Source: Duganella sp. CF458 (GTDB lineage Bacteria; Pseudomonadota; Gammaproteobacteria; Burkholderiales; Burkholderiaceae_D). From it: DNA of 64,000 bases. The translations under genes were made by a program, and so were the position numbers. A model generated the notes under the pieces. The model made no database searches. It saw nothing but the letters and a program-made list of their open reading frames with translations, and was not told the DNA's origin. The stretch spans positions 124,001 through 188,000 of the forward strand of contig NZ_FOOF01000001.1 of NCBI RefSeq assembly GCF_900113115.1. Reading direction: 5' to 3'. This document shows positions 36,956-46,343 of this stretch, piece after piece (position 1 is the first letter of the stretch; the number at the start of each line of letters is the position of its first letter).

Positions 36956-39571
36956 TTAGTTTGCGAGTGCCTTGCTGACCACTTCCATCACGTCGTTGGA
37001 CAGTTTGGTGGCGGCGGCGACTTTTTCCAGCGCGTGGCGCATATGGATTTGCAGCGCCGGGGCATAACGGCGCCAGCGATCCATGCTGCGCGCCAGGCGG
37101 GCGGCGACTTGCGGGTTCAGGGCGTCGAGCTTGATCACGTGCTCGGCCCAGAACTCGTAGGCGCTGCCGTCGGCGGCGTGGAACTGCGACGGATTCTGGT
37201 TGCAGAAGCTGAACAGCAGGCTGCGGGCGCGGTTCGGATTCTTCAGCGTGAAGGCCGGGTGTTTCATCAGCTCGCGCACCTTAGCCACATTGGTATGCGG
37301 TGCGGAGCCTTGCATGGCGAACCATTTGTCCACCACCAGTGCTTCGCCTTTGAAGTCCTTGTAGAAGGCGTCAAGCTGTTTGCCGGCGTCGGCACCGCTG
37401 TGGATCAGGGCCGACAAGGCGGCTGCGCGGTCGGTCATATTGGTGGCCGCGGCGAACTGCTCGCCGGCCAGCCGCGCCGCTTCGGCGTTCGGCTGCACCA
37501 GCAGGTAGGCCAGCGCCACGTTTTTCAAACCGCGCTTGCCGGCTGAAATGGCGTCAGGGCTGTAAGGACCTGGCGTCGCATTGGCGGCGTACACCTGCAG
37601 CAAGTCGGCATGCAGCGCGGTACCGATGGCGTGGCGCATGAACTGGCGTGCGCTGTGGATCGCTTGCGGGTGCACCACTTCCATCTGCTCGGCGATGATG
37701 GTTTCCGACGGCAGGATCAGGCATTGCTCGCGGAAAGCGGGATCCAGTTCCTTGTCGGTCAGGACGGCGCGCAGTGCGGCAATGTAGGTGTCGTCAAGCT
37801 TGAGCGGCTTGTCGTCCAGCACCGACCGGGTCAGCGACAGTAGGCGTTCCATGGCCAGGCGCTGGCCGGCTTCCCAGCGGTTCACCGGGTCGCTGTCATA
37901 GCGGAACAGGTGCAGCAGCTCGTCGTCGGTGTAAGGGTATTCCAGCACCACCGGCGCGGAGAAATCGCGCAGGATCGAAGGCACCGGCGCTTCGGCAATG
38001 CCTTCAAAGCGGAAGGTCTGCTCGCCCTTGGTCAGTTCCAGTACCTTGGTCGGGATCAGGTCCCTGCCGTTGCGATCCAGCAGGCCGACGGCCACCGGAA
38101 TATGGAAGGGTTGCTTCTCGGCCTGGCCCGGCGTGGCAGGACAGGACTGGCGCAGCGTCAACTCGTATACCTGCTTGGCGCCGTCGTGTCGGCCGCTGGC
38201 GTTGACCACCGGCGTGCCGGCCTGGCTGTACCAGCGTTCGAACTGCTTCAGGTCGCGCTGGTTGGCATCGGCCATCGCGGCGCGGAAATCGTCGCATTGC
38301 ACGGCCTGGCCGTCATGGCGCTCGAAGTACAGGTCCATGCCCTTGCGGAAGCCTTCGCGGCCCAACAAGGTCTGGTACATGCGCACTACTTCGGCACCCT
38401 TTTCGTACACGGTCACCGTGTAGAAGTTGTTGATCTCGACGAAGGAGTCGGGACGCACCGGGTGCGCCATCGGGCCTGCGTCTTCCGGGAACTGGGCCTG
38501 GCGCAGCGTGCGCACCTGGTCGATACGAGTCACGGCGCGGCCGCTGTCGGTGCCGATCATGTCGGAGCTGAACTCCTGGTCGCGGAACACGGTCAGGCCT
38601 TCTTTCAGCGACAACTGGAACCAGTCGCGGCATGTCACGCGGTTGCCGGTCCAGTTGTGGAAGTACTCGTGGCCGACCACGGCTTCGATGCCGGAGTAGT
38701 CGACGTCGGTCGCCGTGCGCGGGTTGGCCAGCACGAACTTCGTGTTGAAGATGTTCAGGCCCTTGTTCTCCATGGCGCCCATATTGAAGTCGCTTACCGC
38801 GACAATCATGAAGCGGTCCAGGTCCAGTTCGAGGCCCCAGCGTTCCTCATCCCAGCGGATCGAGTTTTTCAGCGACTCCATCGCGTAGTCGGTCTTGTCG
38901 AGGTTGCCCTCTTCCACCCACACCTGCAGCAGCACTTCGCGGCCGGACTTCAGCGTGAATTTCGCTTCCTGGCATACCAGGCGCGCGGCCACCAGGGCAA
39001 ACAGGTAGGACGGCTTTTTGAACGGGTCTTCCCACTTTGCATAATGGCGGCCGTCGCCCAGGTCGCCCTCTTCCAGCAGGTTGCCGTTGGAGAGCAGGAC
39101 CGGGTACTGCTCCTTGTCGGCGCGCAGCATGACCGTGTAGCGCGCCATCACGTCCGGACGGTCCGGGAAATAGGTGATGCGGCGGAAGCCTTCGGCCTCG
39201 CACTGGGTGTAGAAACCGCTGCCCGAGGTGTACAGGCCGGAAAGCGTCGTGTTTTCGACCGGGGCGCAGGTGGTTTCGATTTCCAGCAAGACGTCGACCG
39301 GCGCATTGCGGATGGTCAGGGTATTGTTGCCAATAATATATTGGCCGGAATCCAGCTCCGCCCCGTTCATGCGCAGGGTGACCAGTTCAATGGCTTCGCC
39401 GTGCAGCACCAGGTCGCGGCTCTTGCTGTCGGGGTTATGGCGCAGTTGCACGCGGTTGGCGACGATGGTGCAGGCGGGATCGAGGTCGAAGCCCAGTTCC
39501 ACGGTCTCCACCAGGTAGCTGGGCGGGGTGTAGTCTTTACGATAAATCGCTTGAGGGCTGTCGGTGCGCAT
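36956..39571 (-). CDS. pepN: Aminopeptidase N (M1 zinc metallopeptidase)
   Basis: PepN removes N-terminal residues from peptides in the cytoplasm. About 871 residues from the ATG at 39571 ([20 protein letters not shown]). It shows the exopeptidase motif GAMENKGLN, the zinc motif HEYFHNW followed by the second Glu 18 residues later, and [11 protein letters not shown]; the size and the C-terminal helical domain match E. coli PepN. The frame extends to a TTG at 39592, which is a possible alternative start; neither has a strong ribosome site. It is divergent from the DUF4136 lipoprotein gene. Confidence 0.95.
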   Translation of the reverse strand: MRTDSPQAIYRKDYTPPSYLVETVELGFDLDPACTIVANRVQLRHNPDSKSRDLVLHGEAIELVTLRMNGAELDSGQYIIGNNTLTIRNAPVDVLLEIETTCAPVENTTLSGLYTSGSGFYTQCEAEGFRRITYFPDRPDVMARYTVMLRADKEQYPVLLSNGNLLEEGDLGDGRHYAKWEDPFKKPSYLFALVAARLVCQEAKFTLKSGREVLLQVWVEEGNLDKTDYAMESLKNSIRWDEERWGLELDLDRFMIVAVSDFNMGAMENKGLNIFNTKFVLANPRTATDVDYSGIEAVVGHEYFHNWTGNRVTCRDWFQLSLKEGLTVFRDQEFSSDMIGTDSGRAVTRIDQVRTLRQAQFPEDAGPMAHPVRPDSFVEINNFYTVTVYEKGAEVVRMYQTLLGREGFRKGMDLYFERHDGQAVQCDDFRAAMADANQRDLKQFERWYSQAGTPVVNASGRHDGAKQVYELTLRQSCPATPGQAEKQPFHIPVAVGLLDRNGRDLIPTKVLELTKGEQTFRFEGIAEAPVPSILRDFSAPVVLEYPYTDDELLHLFRYDSDPVNRWEAGQRLAMERLLSLTRSVLDDKPLKLDDTYIAALRAVLTDKELDPAFREQCLILPSETIIAEQMEVVHPQAIHSARQFMRHAIGTALHADLLQVYAANATPGPYSPDAISAGKRGLKNVALAYLLVQPNAEAARLAGEQFAAATNMTDRAAALSALIHSGADAGKQLDAFYKDFKGEALVVDKWFAMQGSAPHTNVAKVRELMKHPAFTLKNPNRARSLLFSFCNQNPSQFHAADGSAYEFWAEHVIKLDALNPQVAARLARSMDRWRRYAPALQIHMRHALEKVAAATKLSNDVMEVVSKALAN

Positions 39572-39733
39572 GGTTTGGGCGAGCGAGGACAAAGAAGGCT
39601 ATTTTACCAATACCAGGCAAGGGGTACGCCCGATTCTTTTCCAGTGTCCCTGCGGGGGTAACATTCTGTAATAATTAGGTGAAACGCATGTTGCCGGATT
39701 AAACTGGCCTATAGGATAAAAAGGAGTCTCGCC

Positions 39734-40372
39734 ATGAAAGCGCTAGCCATTTTGGTGGCAGCCACCAGTTTGTTGCTGAGCGGCTGTGCCACTACCCTGC
39801 GCAGCAACGTTACGGTCTTCCATGAGTGGCCGAGCGACCTGCCGGACAAGTCATACACCTTCGAAACGCCGTCCCCGGGCGAGGATACGTTGGAATTCCG
39901 TAGCTACCAGAACCTGGTGAGCGGTGAACTGGCCAAGCTGGGCTTCACCCAGGCCGCGACTACCAAGGACGCCAAGCTGCGCGTCGGCATGCAGTTCAGC
40001 ACCATCGACCGCCCGGTCAAGGTCCTGACCGCGACCGACCCGTGGATGTATGGGCCTGGCCCGTGGGGCTATTACCCACGCTGGGGCTACTACCCTTACC
40101 GTTATCGTTACTACGGTTTTTACCGCCCTTACTACGATCCATGGATGTGGGGGCCGATGGAATACCGCGAAACCATCCAGCATAACTACGACCGCAACCT
40201 GCGCGTCACCATTAATAACCTGCAGGGCAAAAAGCTGTTTGACGTGACCGTGCAGAACACCAGCCGCAAGCAGTCGACCCCATTGGTCATGCCGGCACTG
40301 GTGCAAAGCGCCTTCACCGGCTTCCCTGGCGAAAGCGGAAAGGCCAAGCGCGTAGATCTTGAGCTCCAATAA
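39734..40372 (+). CDS. DUF4136-type lipoprotein
   Basis: A 212-residue lipoprotein: signal MKALAILVAATSLLLSGC with the lipobox LSGC, then a domain with TYTFE-like and EFRSYQNLVSGELAKLGFTQ features typical of DUF4136. Between about 98 and 140 there is a Tyr/Pro/Trp-rich run (YGPGPWGYYPRWGYYPYRYR and on). An AAAAGGAG site lies before the ATG. The following C13 peptidase gene starts inside its last 14 bases. Function unknown; outer-membrane or periplasmic anchoring is expected. Confidence 0.82.
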   Translation: MKALAILVAATSLLLSGCATTLRSNVTVFHEWPSDLPDKSYTFETPSPGEDTLEFRSYQNLVSGELAKLGFTQAATTKDAKLRVGMQFSTIDRPVKVLTATDPWMYGPGPWGYYPRWGYYPYRYRYYGFYRPYYDPWMWGPMEYRETIQHNYDRNLRVTINNLQGKKLFDVTVQNTSRKQSTPLVMPALVQSAFTGFPGESGKAKRVDLELQ

Positions 40373-41750
40373 TTTCATCAAATCGACCGGGCGGTGGCTG
40401 CGCGAAGGCGCATCCACCGCCTTTTTCCGTCCGCCGCGCTGGGAAGGACTGGCCACCGGGCCGGGCGTCATCGCAATCCTGGTGCTGCTGGTGCTGGGGC
40501 TGTCGGTAGTGTTCCAGCGCCTGTATATCAACGGGCCCGCCATCTTTTACTGGAAGGCCATCGCCTACGGCTGGCTGACGTTCGCCCTGCTGCCCTTCTA
40601 CGCCTTGCTGGCGCGCGGCACGGGACCGAGCGGGCGTCCCGGCGCAGCCCCGGACCTGGCGCTGCTGACCACCCTGTTGCTGGCGCAGGGCGTCTGGATG
40701 GAACTGTTCGTTGACCTGTGCTTTACCGCCATGCTGTACAGCGGATCCGAGGCGTGGTCGGTACGCTACCTGGGGCAATGGGGCGCATGGATTTTGTGGG
40801 GCATTCCGGTCACCCTGATGATCCTGTCGCAACTTGTGCTGCTGGCGCGCGGTGGGCGCGGCAGGCGCTGGCCGCTGGCGCTTTGCGCAAGTTTGATGGC
40901 GGGCGTGGTGGCGCTCGGCGTGGCCACCCAGCAGCCGGACTTCTGGTATCCGAAAAAGCAGGAAGCCAATAACGAAGAAGCGTCGCGCTACCTGAAACTG
41001 ACCGCGGAACTGATGGAGTCGCAGCCGGTGCTGTTGTCGCGCCAACTGGCTGCGCTGGCGCCGCAGCGTCCCGGCAAGGTCGATATCTACGCCTTGACCT
41101 TTGCGCCCTACGGCGACGAAGTGTTCCGCAGGGAGAGCCAGATGGTGGCGGACGTGATGTCGCAGCGCTTCGACACTGCCGGGCGCACGATGCAGTTGGT
41201 GAACCATTTCCAGACGGCGGAAAAACTGCCCTGGGCGACGACGGTGAACCTGCGCAAGGCGATCCGCAGCGTTTCACGCACCATGGACAAGGACGAAGAC
41301 GTGCTGTTCATCTACCTGACTTCGCACGGCGCGCGCGAAGGGCAGTTGGCGGCGGACTTCTGGCCGTTCGAACTGACCGAGCTGACGCCTTCCACGTTGC
41401 GCAAGTGGCTCGATGAAGCGGGTATCAAGCATCGCGTGATTGCGGTGTCTGCCTGCTTCTCCGGTAGCTGGATTCCATCGTTGAAGGACGATGCCACCAT
41501 GGTGCTGACCGCAGCTGACGCCGACCACACCTCATACGGTTGCGGCTACAAGTCCGAACTGACTTTCTTCGGCCGCGCCATGTTCGACGAACAGTTGCGC
41601 AGCCACACGCGCTCCTTCGAGCAAGCCCACGCCGCCGCACGGGAAGTCATCCGTAAGCGCGAAGTCGAAGCGGGCAAGGACGACGGCTATTCGAACCCGC
41701 AAATTTCGGTCGGCAGCGCCATTCGTGCCAAGCTCGCCGCCTTTCAATGA
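40359..41750 (+). CDS. Membrane-anchored C13 (legumain-like) cysteine peptidase
   Basis: A 463-residue protein with five or so N-terminal membrane segments between residues 34 and 190 and a C-terminal caspase-fold peptidase. The catalytic pair is visible: His323 in YLTSHGAREG and Cys366 in VSACFSGSW, as in family C13 (legumain, GPI8). It starts with TTG inside the last codons of the DUF4136 gene, so translation is likely coupled. Substrates of bacterial C13 proteins are not known. Its stop directly abuts the stop of the convergent hydrolase within TGATCA. Confidence 0.83.
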   Translation: MSSNNFIKSTGRWLREGASTAFFRPPRWEGLATGPGVIAILVLLVLGLSVVFQRLYINGPAIFYWKAIAYGWLTFALLPFYALLARGTGPSGRPGAAPDLALLTTLLLAQGVWMELFVDLCFTAMLYSGSEAWSVRYLGQWGAWILWGIPVTLMILSQLVLLARGGRGRRWPLALCASLMAGVVALGVATQQPDFWYPKKQEANNEEASRYLKLTAELMESQPVLLSRQLAALAPQRPGKVDIYALTFAPYGDEVFRRESQMVADVMSQRFDTAGRTMQLVNHFQTAEKLPWATTVNLRKAIRSVSRTMDKDEDVLFIYLTSHGAREGQLAADFWPFELTELTPSTLRKWLDEAGIKHRVIAVSACFSGSWIPSLKDDATMVLTAADADHTSYGCGYKSELTFFGRAMFDEQLRSHTRSFEQAHAAAREVIRKREVEAGKDDGYSNPQISVGSAIRAKLAAFQ

Positions 41751-42500
41751 TCAATGCGGCGCCAACTGGCGCAGGGAAATATCGTTGTGACCGACTCCGG
41801 GGACGACATGGAAAGTCGCCAGGCCGGAGCGGAAACCGCGGTACAGGGCTTCGCTGCTGGCTCGGGGAATGACCTCGTCGCGCTCGGCGGCCAGGATGGT
41901 GGTTGGGGCGTTGACCTTGGCGGCATAGCTCACCGAGTCGTAGCGGTCGCGCAGCAGCAAGCGCACCGGCAGCCACGGGAAATGGTGTGAGGCCGCGCCA
42001 GCCATGCTGTCGTATGGCGTGACCAGCACCAGCCGGTCCACCGGTTTGTCGCTGGCAAGCCGGGTGGCGATGCCGCTTCCCAGGCTGCGGCCGACCAGCG
42101 TCACCTGCGGGTGCAGGGCACGCACATATTCATAGAGCGCCTGGGCATCGGCAAACAGGCCCGCTTCCGTCGGCGCGCCCGGTGTGGCGCCATAACCGCG
42201 ATAGTGCATCAGGTATAGCGCCTGGCCGGGAAAGGCAGCCTGCAACTCCGCCAGGCTGTACCCTACCGCTTCCGCATTGCCGCCGAAATAGATCACGGCG
42301 GAAGTGCCCGGCTGCTCGTGCAATGTGACACCAACGCGTGCCCCGCCCAACGACAGCACGGTGCCGCCATCAAACGCCTGGGGAAAGTAGATCATGCTGC
42401 GCTGGCGGAAAAACACCACCGCGCACACGGCAATGTAGACAGCCAGCACGATCAGCAGCAGCGACATGGCCATGTGCGCCACCGGCTTACGCGCGCGCAT
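41751..42500 (-). CDS. Membrane-anchored alpha/beta hydrolase (BEM46/YfhR-like)
   Basis: A 249-residue hydrolase with one N-terminal membrane helix (MSLLLIVLAVYIAVCAVVFF) and a catalytic domain: IYFGGNAEAVGYS, the YRGYGATPG motif, the nucleophile VGRSLGSGIA, and the late Asp and His in ERDEVIP and GVGHNDI. This is the BEM46/ABHD13 pattern. It is the last gene of the envelope operon, overlapping the membrane protein gene by 14 bases. Substrate unknown; deacylation of lipids or of a polysaccharide is conceivable. Confidence 0.82.
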   Translation of the reverse strand: MRARKPVAHMAMSLLLIVLAVYIAVCAVVFFRQRSMIYFPQAFDGGTVLSLGGARVGVTLHEQPGTSAVIYFGGNAEAVGYSLAELQAAFPGQALYLMHYRGYGATPGAPTEAGLFADAQALYEYVRALHPQVTLVGRSLGSGIATRLASDKPVDRLVLVTPYDSMAGAASHHFPWLPVRLLLRDRYDSVSYAAKVNAPTTILAAERDEVIPRASSEALYRGFRSGLATFHVVPGVGHNDISLRQLAPH

Positions 42501-43293
42501 CCGCGCGCCCCCAACTCATGCCCCAGGAATACAAAGCGACAAACATCATCACATCCATAAAGATGCCAAATACCAAGTATAACAATGGCAGGAAGAGCAG
42601 TGTCAGATGGTGCAGCACATAGGCGTGCAGCAGATACTGCATCGGAAAGGCCACAATGAAATAGGCCAGCGTGCAAACGGTCAAGCCTACTTTGCGCCAC
42701 AGCGAAAACCCGAACATGTAATAGGTCGCCCCCAGTCCCCACGGCATCATGAACAGGAAGATCAGCGCCATGGTCAGCGCATCGCCCAGATAGCGGGCCG
42801 AGTCGTATGGGAACTCGCCTGGCAGGTAGTGGAAGAAAATCAGCGCCGTAGCCTGCACCAGCAAGCAGGCACGCACAATGTATTGCAACGGCAGGAAGCG
42901 GTCGCGCGACACCAGGAAAGTGGCCAGCAAGGCAAGCACGCAACCGGCCAGCGTTATCCACCACAGCTGGTTGCCGGGTTCCCCGGCAGGCAGTAGCGGG
43001 AATGGCAGGTCCAGGTAGTATGCTCCCAGGTCGACCTGGCGAACCGCGACGCTGCCCTGCGGAGCGATGCGCGGCAGCCAGAATTCGAACAGGCCGCGCC
43101 ACAGCGCGAGGATCGGCGACAGCAGGCAAAGCAGCGCAATGGTGAATACTGCGGGCAGCGCCAGCGAGCCCAGCAGGTTAATACGGCTCAACTTGATCTG
43201 GTACATCGAGCGGTGCAGCTGGATCGCGCTGCCGCCGAAGCCGCGGAAGCGCAAATCGTCGATCTTGCGCTGCAATGCATGCAATTGCTTCAC
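42487..43293 (-). CDS. Uncharacterised multi-pass membrane protein of the polysaccharide operon
   Basis: A 268-residue protein: a charged N-terminal stretch (MKQLHALQRKIDDLRFRGFG) precedes about six membrane helices, with a periplasmic loop at about 75-105 and a paired aromatic/His-rich region near the end (YLLHAYVLHHLTLLFLPLLY). I recognise no family. It starts 2 bases after the YaiO-type barrel gene and overlaps the hydrolase gene. By position it may take part in polymer synthesis or export. Confidence 0.72.
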   Translation of the reverse strand: MKQLHALQRKIDDLRFRGFGGSAIQLHRSMYQIKLSRINLLGSLALPAVFTIALLCLLSPILALWRGLFEFWLPRIAPQGSVAVRQVDLGAYYLDLPFPLLPAGEPGNQLWWITLAGCVLALLATFLVSRDRFLPLQYIVRACLLVQATALIFFHYLPGEFPYDSARYLGDALTMALIFLFMMPWGLGATYYMFGFSLWRKVGLTVCTLAYFIVAFPMQYLLHAYVLHHLTLLFLPLLYLVFGIFMDVMMFVALYSWGMSWGRADARA

Positions 43294-43295
43294 GC

Positions 43296-44084
43296 TCAGA
43301 ATTCCTTGAACAAGGCGGCTTCCAGGCCGCGGCGGTCATAGAACGGGTTATGGTAGGCCTCGGCGCGCAGCTGGAAGCCGTAGGTCGGGGCCAGCCATTT
43401 GCGCCAGGTGCCGCTGATAACGTTGCTGCGGAAATTCACCAGCAGGTCCGCCGAGCCGGCGCCGATGTACTGGTAAGCCTCTTCGCCCATATCGTAGCGC
43501 AGCGCGACGTATTGCTGCTTGTCGTAGCCCCAGGTCGCGGCAACATACTTGACGTTGGCCATCACGCCGCCGGGATTGCTGCGATTGATGCGCGTGCCGC
43601 CCTGCAGCACCCACGCATTGGGCAGGTACCACGACAGGCCGAGCAACAAGCTGCGGTCCCGATGGCCGTCATGCGCATTCACCGCCGTCACGCCGACGGT
43701 GGCTACCACATCGCGCGCCGCGCCCAGCTTGCGGTTGATCACCGCATCGGCGCGCGCTTGCGGGTAGAAGAAGCTGCTGCCATGGCTGCCGGCCAGGCTG
43801 CCGTACCAATCTTCATTGAAGACGTGGCTGACGCCGCCGACCACCAGCGTGCCATGCGCCCCGAACTGGCGTGCATTCACCAAGTCCGCGTTCCACACCG
43901 TTGCGTCGGAGGTCCGCAGTGAGCCGCGGACGAATTGCTGGTTCCAGGTGCCGAAGCCGTCGCTCAGGCTGTGATGCAGCAAACCTGCTTCGACCGTGCC
44001 GGTGGTCGCAGCTTGTGCCACGGCGCTACCGGTTGCCAGCAAGGCTGCCAGGCAAACAAAGGGCTGGTGTAACTTACGAATCAT
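43296..44084 (-). CDS. YaiO-type outer-membrane beta-barrel
   Basis: A 262-residue secreted protein with a Sec signal (cleavage after AVAQA near 24) and alternating beta-strand pattern ending in Phe (LEAALFKEF), as expected for a small outer-membrane barrel. The layout (repeated strands with VVGGVSHVFNEDWYGSLAG, WYLPNAWVLQGGTRINRS, and RNVIS-GTWRKW-type regions) is that of the YaiO family, which sits beside GT2 genes in E. coli and other bacteria. It overlaps the epimerase gene by 11 bases. A role as the outer-membrane exit for the polymer is inferred. Confidence 0.75.
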   Translation of the reverse strand: MIRKLHQPFVCLAALLATGSAVAQAATTGTVEAGLLHHSLSDGFGTWNQQFVRGSLRTSDATVWNADLVNARQFGAHGTLVVGGVSHVFNEDWYGSLAGSHGSSFFYPQARADAVINRKLGAARDVVATVGVTAVNAHDGHRDRSLLLGLSWYLPNAWVLQGGTRINRSNPGGVMANVKYVAATWGYDKQQYVALRYDMGEEAYQYIGAGSADLLVNFRSNVISGTWRKWLAPTYGFQLRAEAYHNPFYDRRGLEAALFKEF

Positions 44085-45234
44085 GCATGCTCCGTATCAG
44101 GATCTCTTTGATGCGCGCGGCGGCAAAGCCGTCGCCGAATGGATTGGCGGCGGCGCGCATTGCCGCGTATGCCTGGGCGTCGGCGCGCAGCGCATCGACG
44201 GCGCCGATAATGGCGCTGCTTTCGGTGCCGATCAGGCGGCCGCCGCCACTTGCCACCAGCTCCGGCCGTTCAGTGGCTTCGCGCAGGATCAACACAGGCA
44301 CATGCAGGCAAGCCGCCTCTTCCTGGATGCCGCCGGAATCGGTCAGTACCAGCCAGGACTGGCGCAGCAATTGCAGCGTGGTCGAATAATTCAGTGGCCG
44401 GGTCAGGAAGATGCGCGCCGAAACCTCTTCCGGCAAGTCGGTAAAGACTTCGTCCACCGTGGCACGGATCTTTGGGTTGCTGTGCACCGGCCACACGATG
44501 ACCAGGTCTTCGTCGGCCATCAGCAGCTTGCGTACCGTGGTCGAAATCGACATCAGGGGATGCCCCAGGTTTTCACGACGATGCGCCGTGATGAATACCA
44601 GCCGCCGCCCTGCCAGCACATGGTGCAGGCCGCGCAGCTGGGGGCTGGATAATTCATCCGGGTTGCCCGCCAGTTCCGGATCCGTGGTTGCCAGGCGCAC
44701 CGCGTCGACAATGGTATTGCCGACCATATGGATGCGATCGCCTTCGACATTTTCGCGCAGCAGGTTGAAGCGCGCGTTGTCGGTCGGTGCGAAATGCCAG
44801 TCCGCCAGCCGGCCGATCAGCTCACGATTCTTCTCCTCCGGGAACGGATTGAAGCGGTTGTGCGAGCGCAAGCCCGCCTCCACATGGCCGACAGGGATAT
44901 GCTGGTAGAACGCCGCCAACGCCGCCATGGCCGCGCTGGCGGTATCGCCATGCACCAGCACCGCTGCCGGCTTGACGGCCTCGAAGGCCGCGCCCAGCTT
45001 CTCCAGCAACATGGCCGACAGGTGATGCAAGGCGTCGGAGGTGCGCTGCAGCGGCAAGCTGTAATCGGGCAGGATCTTGAAGAACCGGTACATCGGGTCG
45101 GCCATGTCTTCGTGCTGGCCGGTATGCAGCAGCAGCGGCTCCAGGCCATCGTCCTTCAGCGCGTAGTAGACCGGCGCCATCTTGATGATCTCGGGCCTGG
45201 TGCCCATGCAAAGGAGGATCCTGTTTGCGCCCAA
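44074..45234 (-). CDS. wecB: UDP-N-acetylglucosamine 2-epimerase (non-hydrolysing)
   Basis: WecB interconverts UDP-GlcNAc and UDP-ManNAc, giving ManNAc (or ManNAcA) units for surface polymers. It shows CMGTRPEIIKMAPVYYAL, HTGQHEDM, VHGDTASAAMAALAAFYQ, GHVEAGLRSHNRFNPFPEE, TAHRRENLG and DSGGIQEEA, the full family series. I start it at the TTG at 45234, which has GGGAG six bases upstream and lies 14 bases after the preceding stop; an in-frame ATG at 45297 would overlap that gene. Its place in an operon with a GT2 suggests a ManNAc-containing polymer. Confidence 0.9.
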   Translation of the reverse strand: MGANRILLCMGTRPEIIKMAPVYYALKDDGLEPLLLHTGQHEDMADPMYRFFKILPDYSLPLQRTSDALHHLSAMLLEKLGAAFEAVKPAAVLVHGDTASAAMAALAAFYQHIPVGHVEAGLRSHNRFNPFPEEKNRELIGRLADWHFAPTDNARFNLLRENVEGDRIHMVGNTIVDAVRLATTDPELAGNPDELSSPQLRGLHHVLAGRRLVFITAHRRENLGHPLMSISTTVRKLLMADEDLVIVWPVHSNPKIRATVDEVFTDLPEEVSARIFLTRPLNYSTTLQLLRQSWLVLTDSGGIQEEAACLHVPVLILREATERPELVASGGGRLIGTESSAIIGAVDALRADAQAYAAMRAAANPFGDGFAAARIKEILIRSMHDS

Positions 45235-45248
45235 TGTGGCTCCCTGTA

Positions 45249-46343
45249 TCAGCTGATGGTTGCGGCAGGAACGACGTAGCCAAGCTCCCGTGCCCACACG
45301 GTGCCGTGCGCTACCGCGCCTTCGCGCACGCGGATCTCAACGGCCGTTACCGTCGTTTCCGCACTATCCGATCCCAGCACCGTGCCGGCATCGATCTCGA
45401 TGGATTTTTCGCAGACCAGTGGGCCACGGATCGTACAGCCGGGGCCAATGAACATATTGCCGCTGCAGACCAGCGCACCGTCGATGCGCGCACCGGCCGC
45501 CACATGCAGGTCGCCGTGGCACTTGATGCTGCCTTCGATCATGGCGTGCATGCCGAGCGTCATGCTGCCGCGCGCCACCAGGTTGCCATGATGGAGGCAG
45601 GCCTCCGGCACATCCAGGTCGCCGCCGGCCAGCCAGCGCCCTGCGGCATCGTCCAGCAAGGCCGCCGGCCGCTCCAGTGCTTTGCGGCTGGCCGGCTGCG
45701 GCTGCGGCAGCGGCGCCGGCAGCGCAGCGCCGAAGCGGATAGTCGGCGCATGCATGCGCCCGAAGCGGGTTTCGCCATGCAACACCAGCTCCTGATTGGC
45801 CGACACCCGGCCGAACAGGCGCGCGCGGCGGCCCGCCGTCAAGCGGGTATCGCTGTGCGCCCAGCGCAGCACGTCGCATTGCTCGCCCAGCACGATATCG
45901 CCGCGCGCCAGCAAGGCACGGAAGGAGTTCCCGTTGCCGGTGCGGATCGCACCTGCGGCGAAGACTTCCTTCTCGTACAGCAGCCCCTGACCAAGCTCCA
46001 GCGCCCCCGTGCCCAGTACCAACTGCTGCATCGCCTGCGCTGCGCGCTCCTGTTCCGTGATCGAGGGCGTGCCGTCGGCACCGACCAGTTGGTAGCGGTC
46101 GCCCGTCGCCAGGCGGCCGTTGCGCGGCACGGTGGCGGCGCCGGCGGCCTGCGCCAGCTCGGCAAACTGCTCACCGAGGAACTGGCGGAAACGATTGGCG
46201 AAATGTTTGATGTTGCCATCGTAGTCGCGCACCACTTTCAACGGCTGCGCGTCGCGCCTGACGCGCCACTCCACCAGCGCCGGCAGCAAAGGCAGCATGA
46301 ACAGCACTACCTGGAAAGCAAAGAACAGTACGATCCAGCTCAT
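45249..46343 (-). CDS. Membrane-anchored bactofilin-like/polymer-forming beta-helix protein
   Basis: A 364-residue protein starting MSWIVLFFAFQVVLFMLPLL (one membrane helix). The C-terminal half has successive short beta-strand turns (GNLVARGSMTLGMHAMIEGS, IKCHGDLHVAAGARIDGALV, CSGNMFIGPGCTIRGPLVCE) typical of right-handed beta-helices of bactofilin-like polymer-forming proteins. The ATG at 46343 overlaps the GT2 stop as ATGA; the frame continues upstream antisense-like inside the GT2 gene and is not used. It may scaffold the synthase; enzymatic function is not evident. Confidence 0.75.
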   Translation of the reverse strand: MSWIVLFFAFQVVLFMLPLLPALVEWRVRRDAQPLKVVRDYDGNIKHFANRFRQFLGEQFAELAQAAGAATVPRNGRLATGDRYQLVGADGTPSITEQERAAQAMQQLVLGTGALELGQGLLYEKEVFAAGAIRTGNGNSFRALLARGDIVLGEQCDVLRWAHSDTRLTAGRRARLFGRVSANQELVLHGETRFGRMHAPTIRFGAALPAPLPQPQPASRKALERPAALLDDAAGRWLAGGDLDVPEACLHHGNLVARGSMTLGMHAMIEGSIKCHGDLHVAAGARIDGALVCSGNMFIGPGCTIRGPLVCEKSIEIDAGTVLGSDSAETTVTAVEIRVREGAVAHGTVWARELGYVVPAATIS

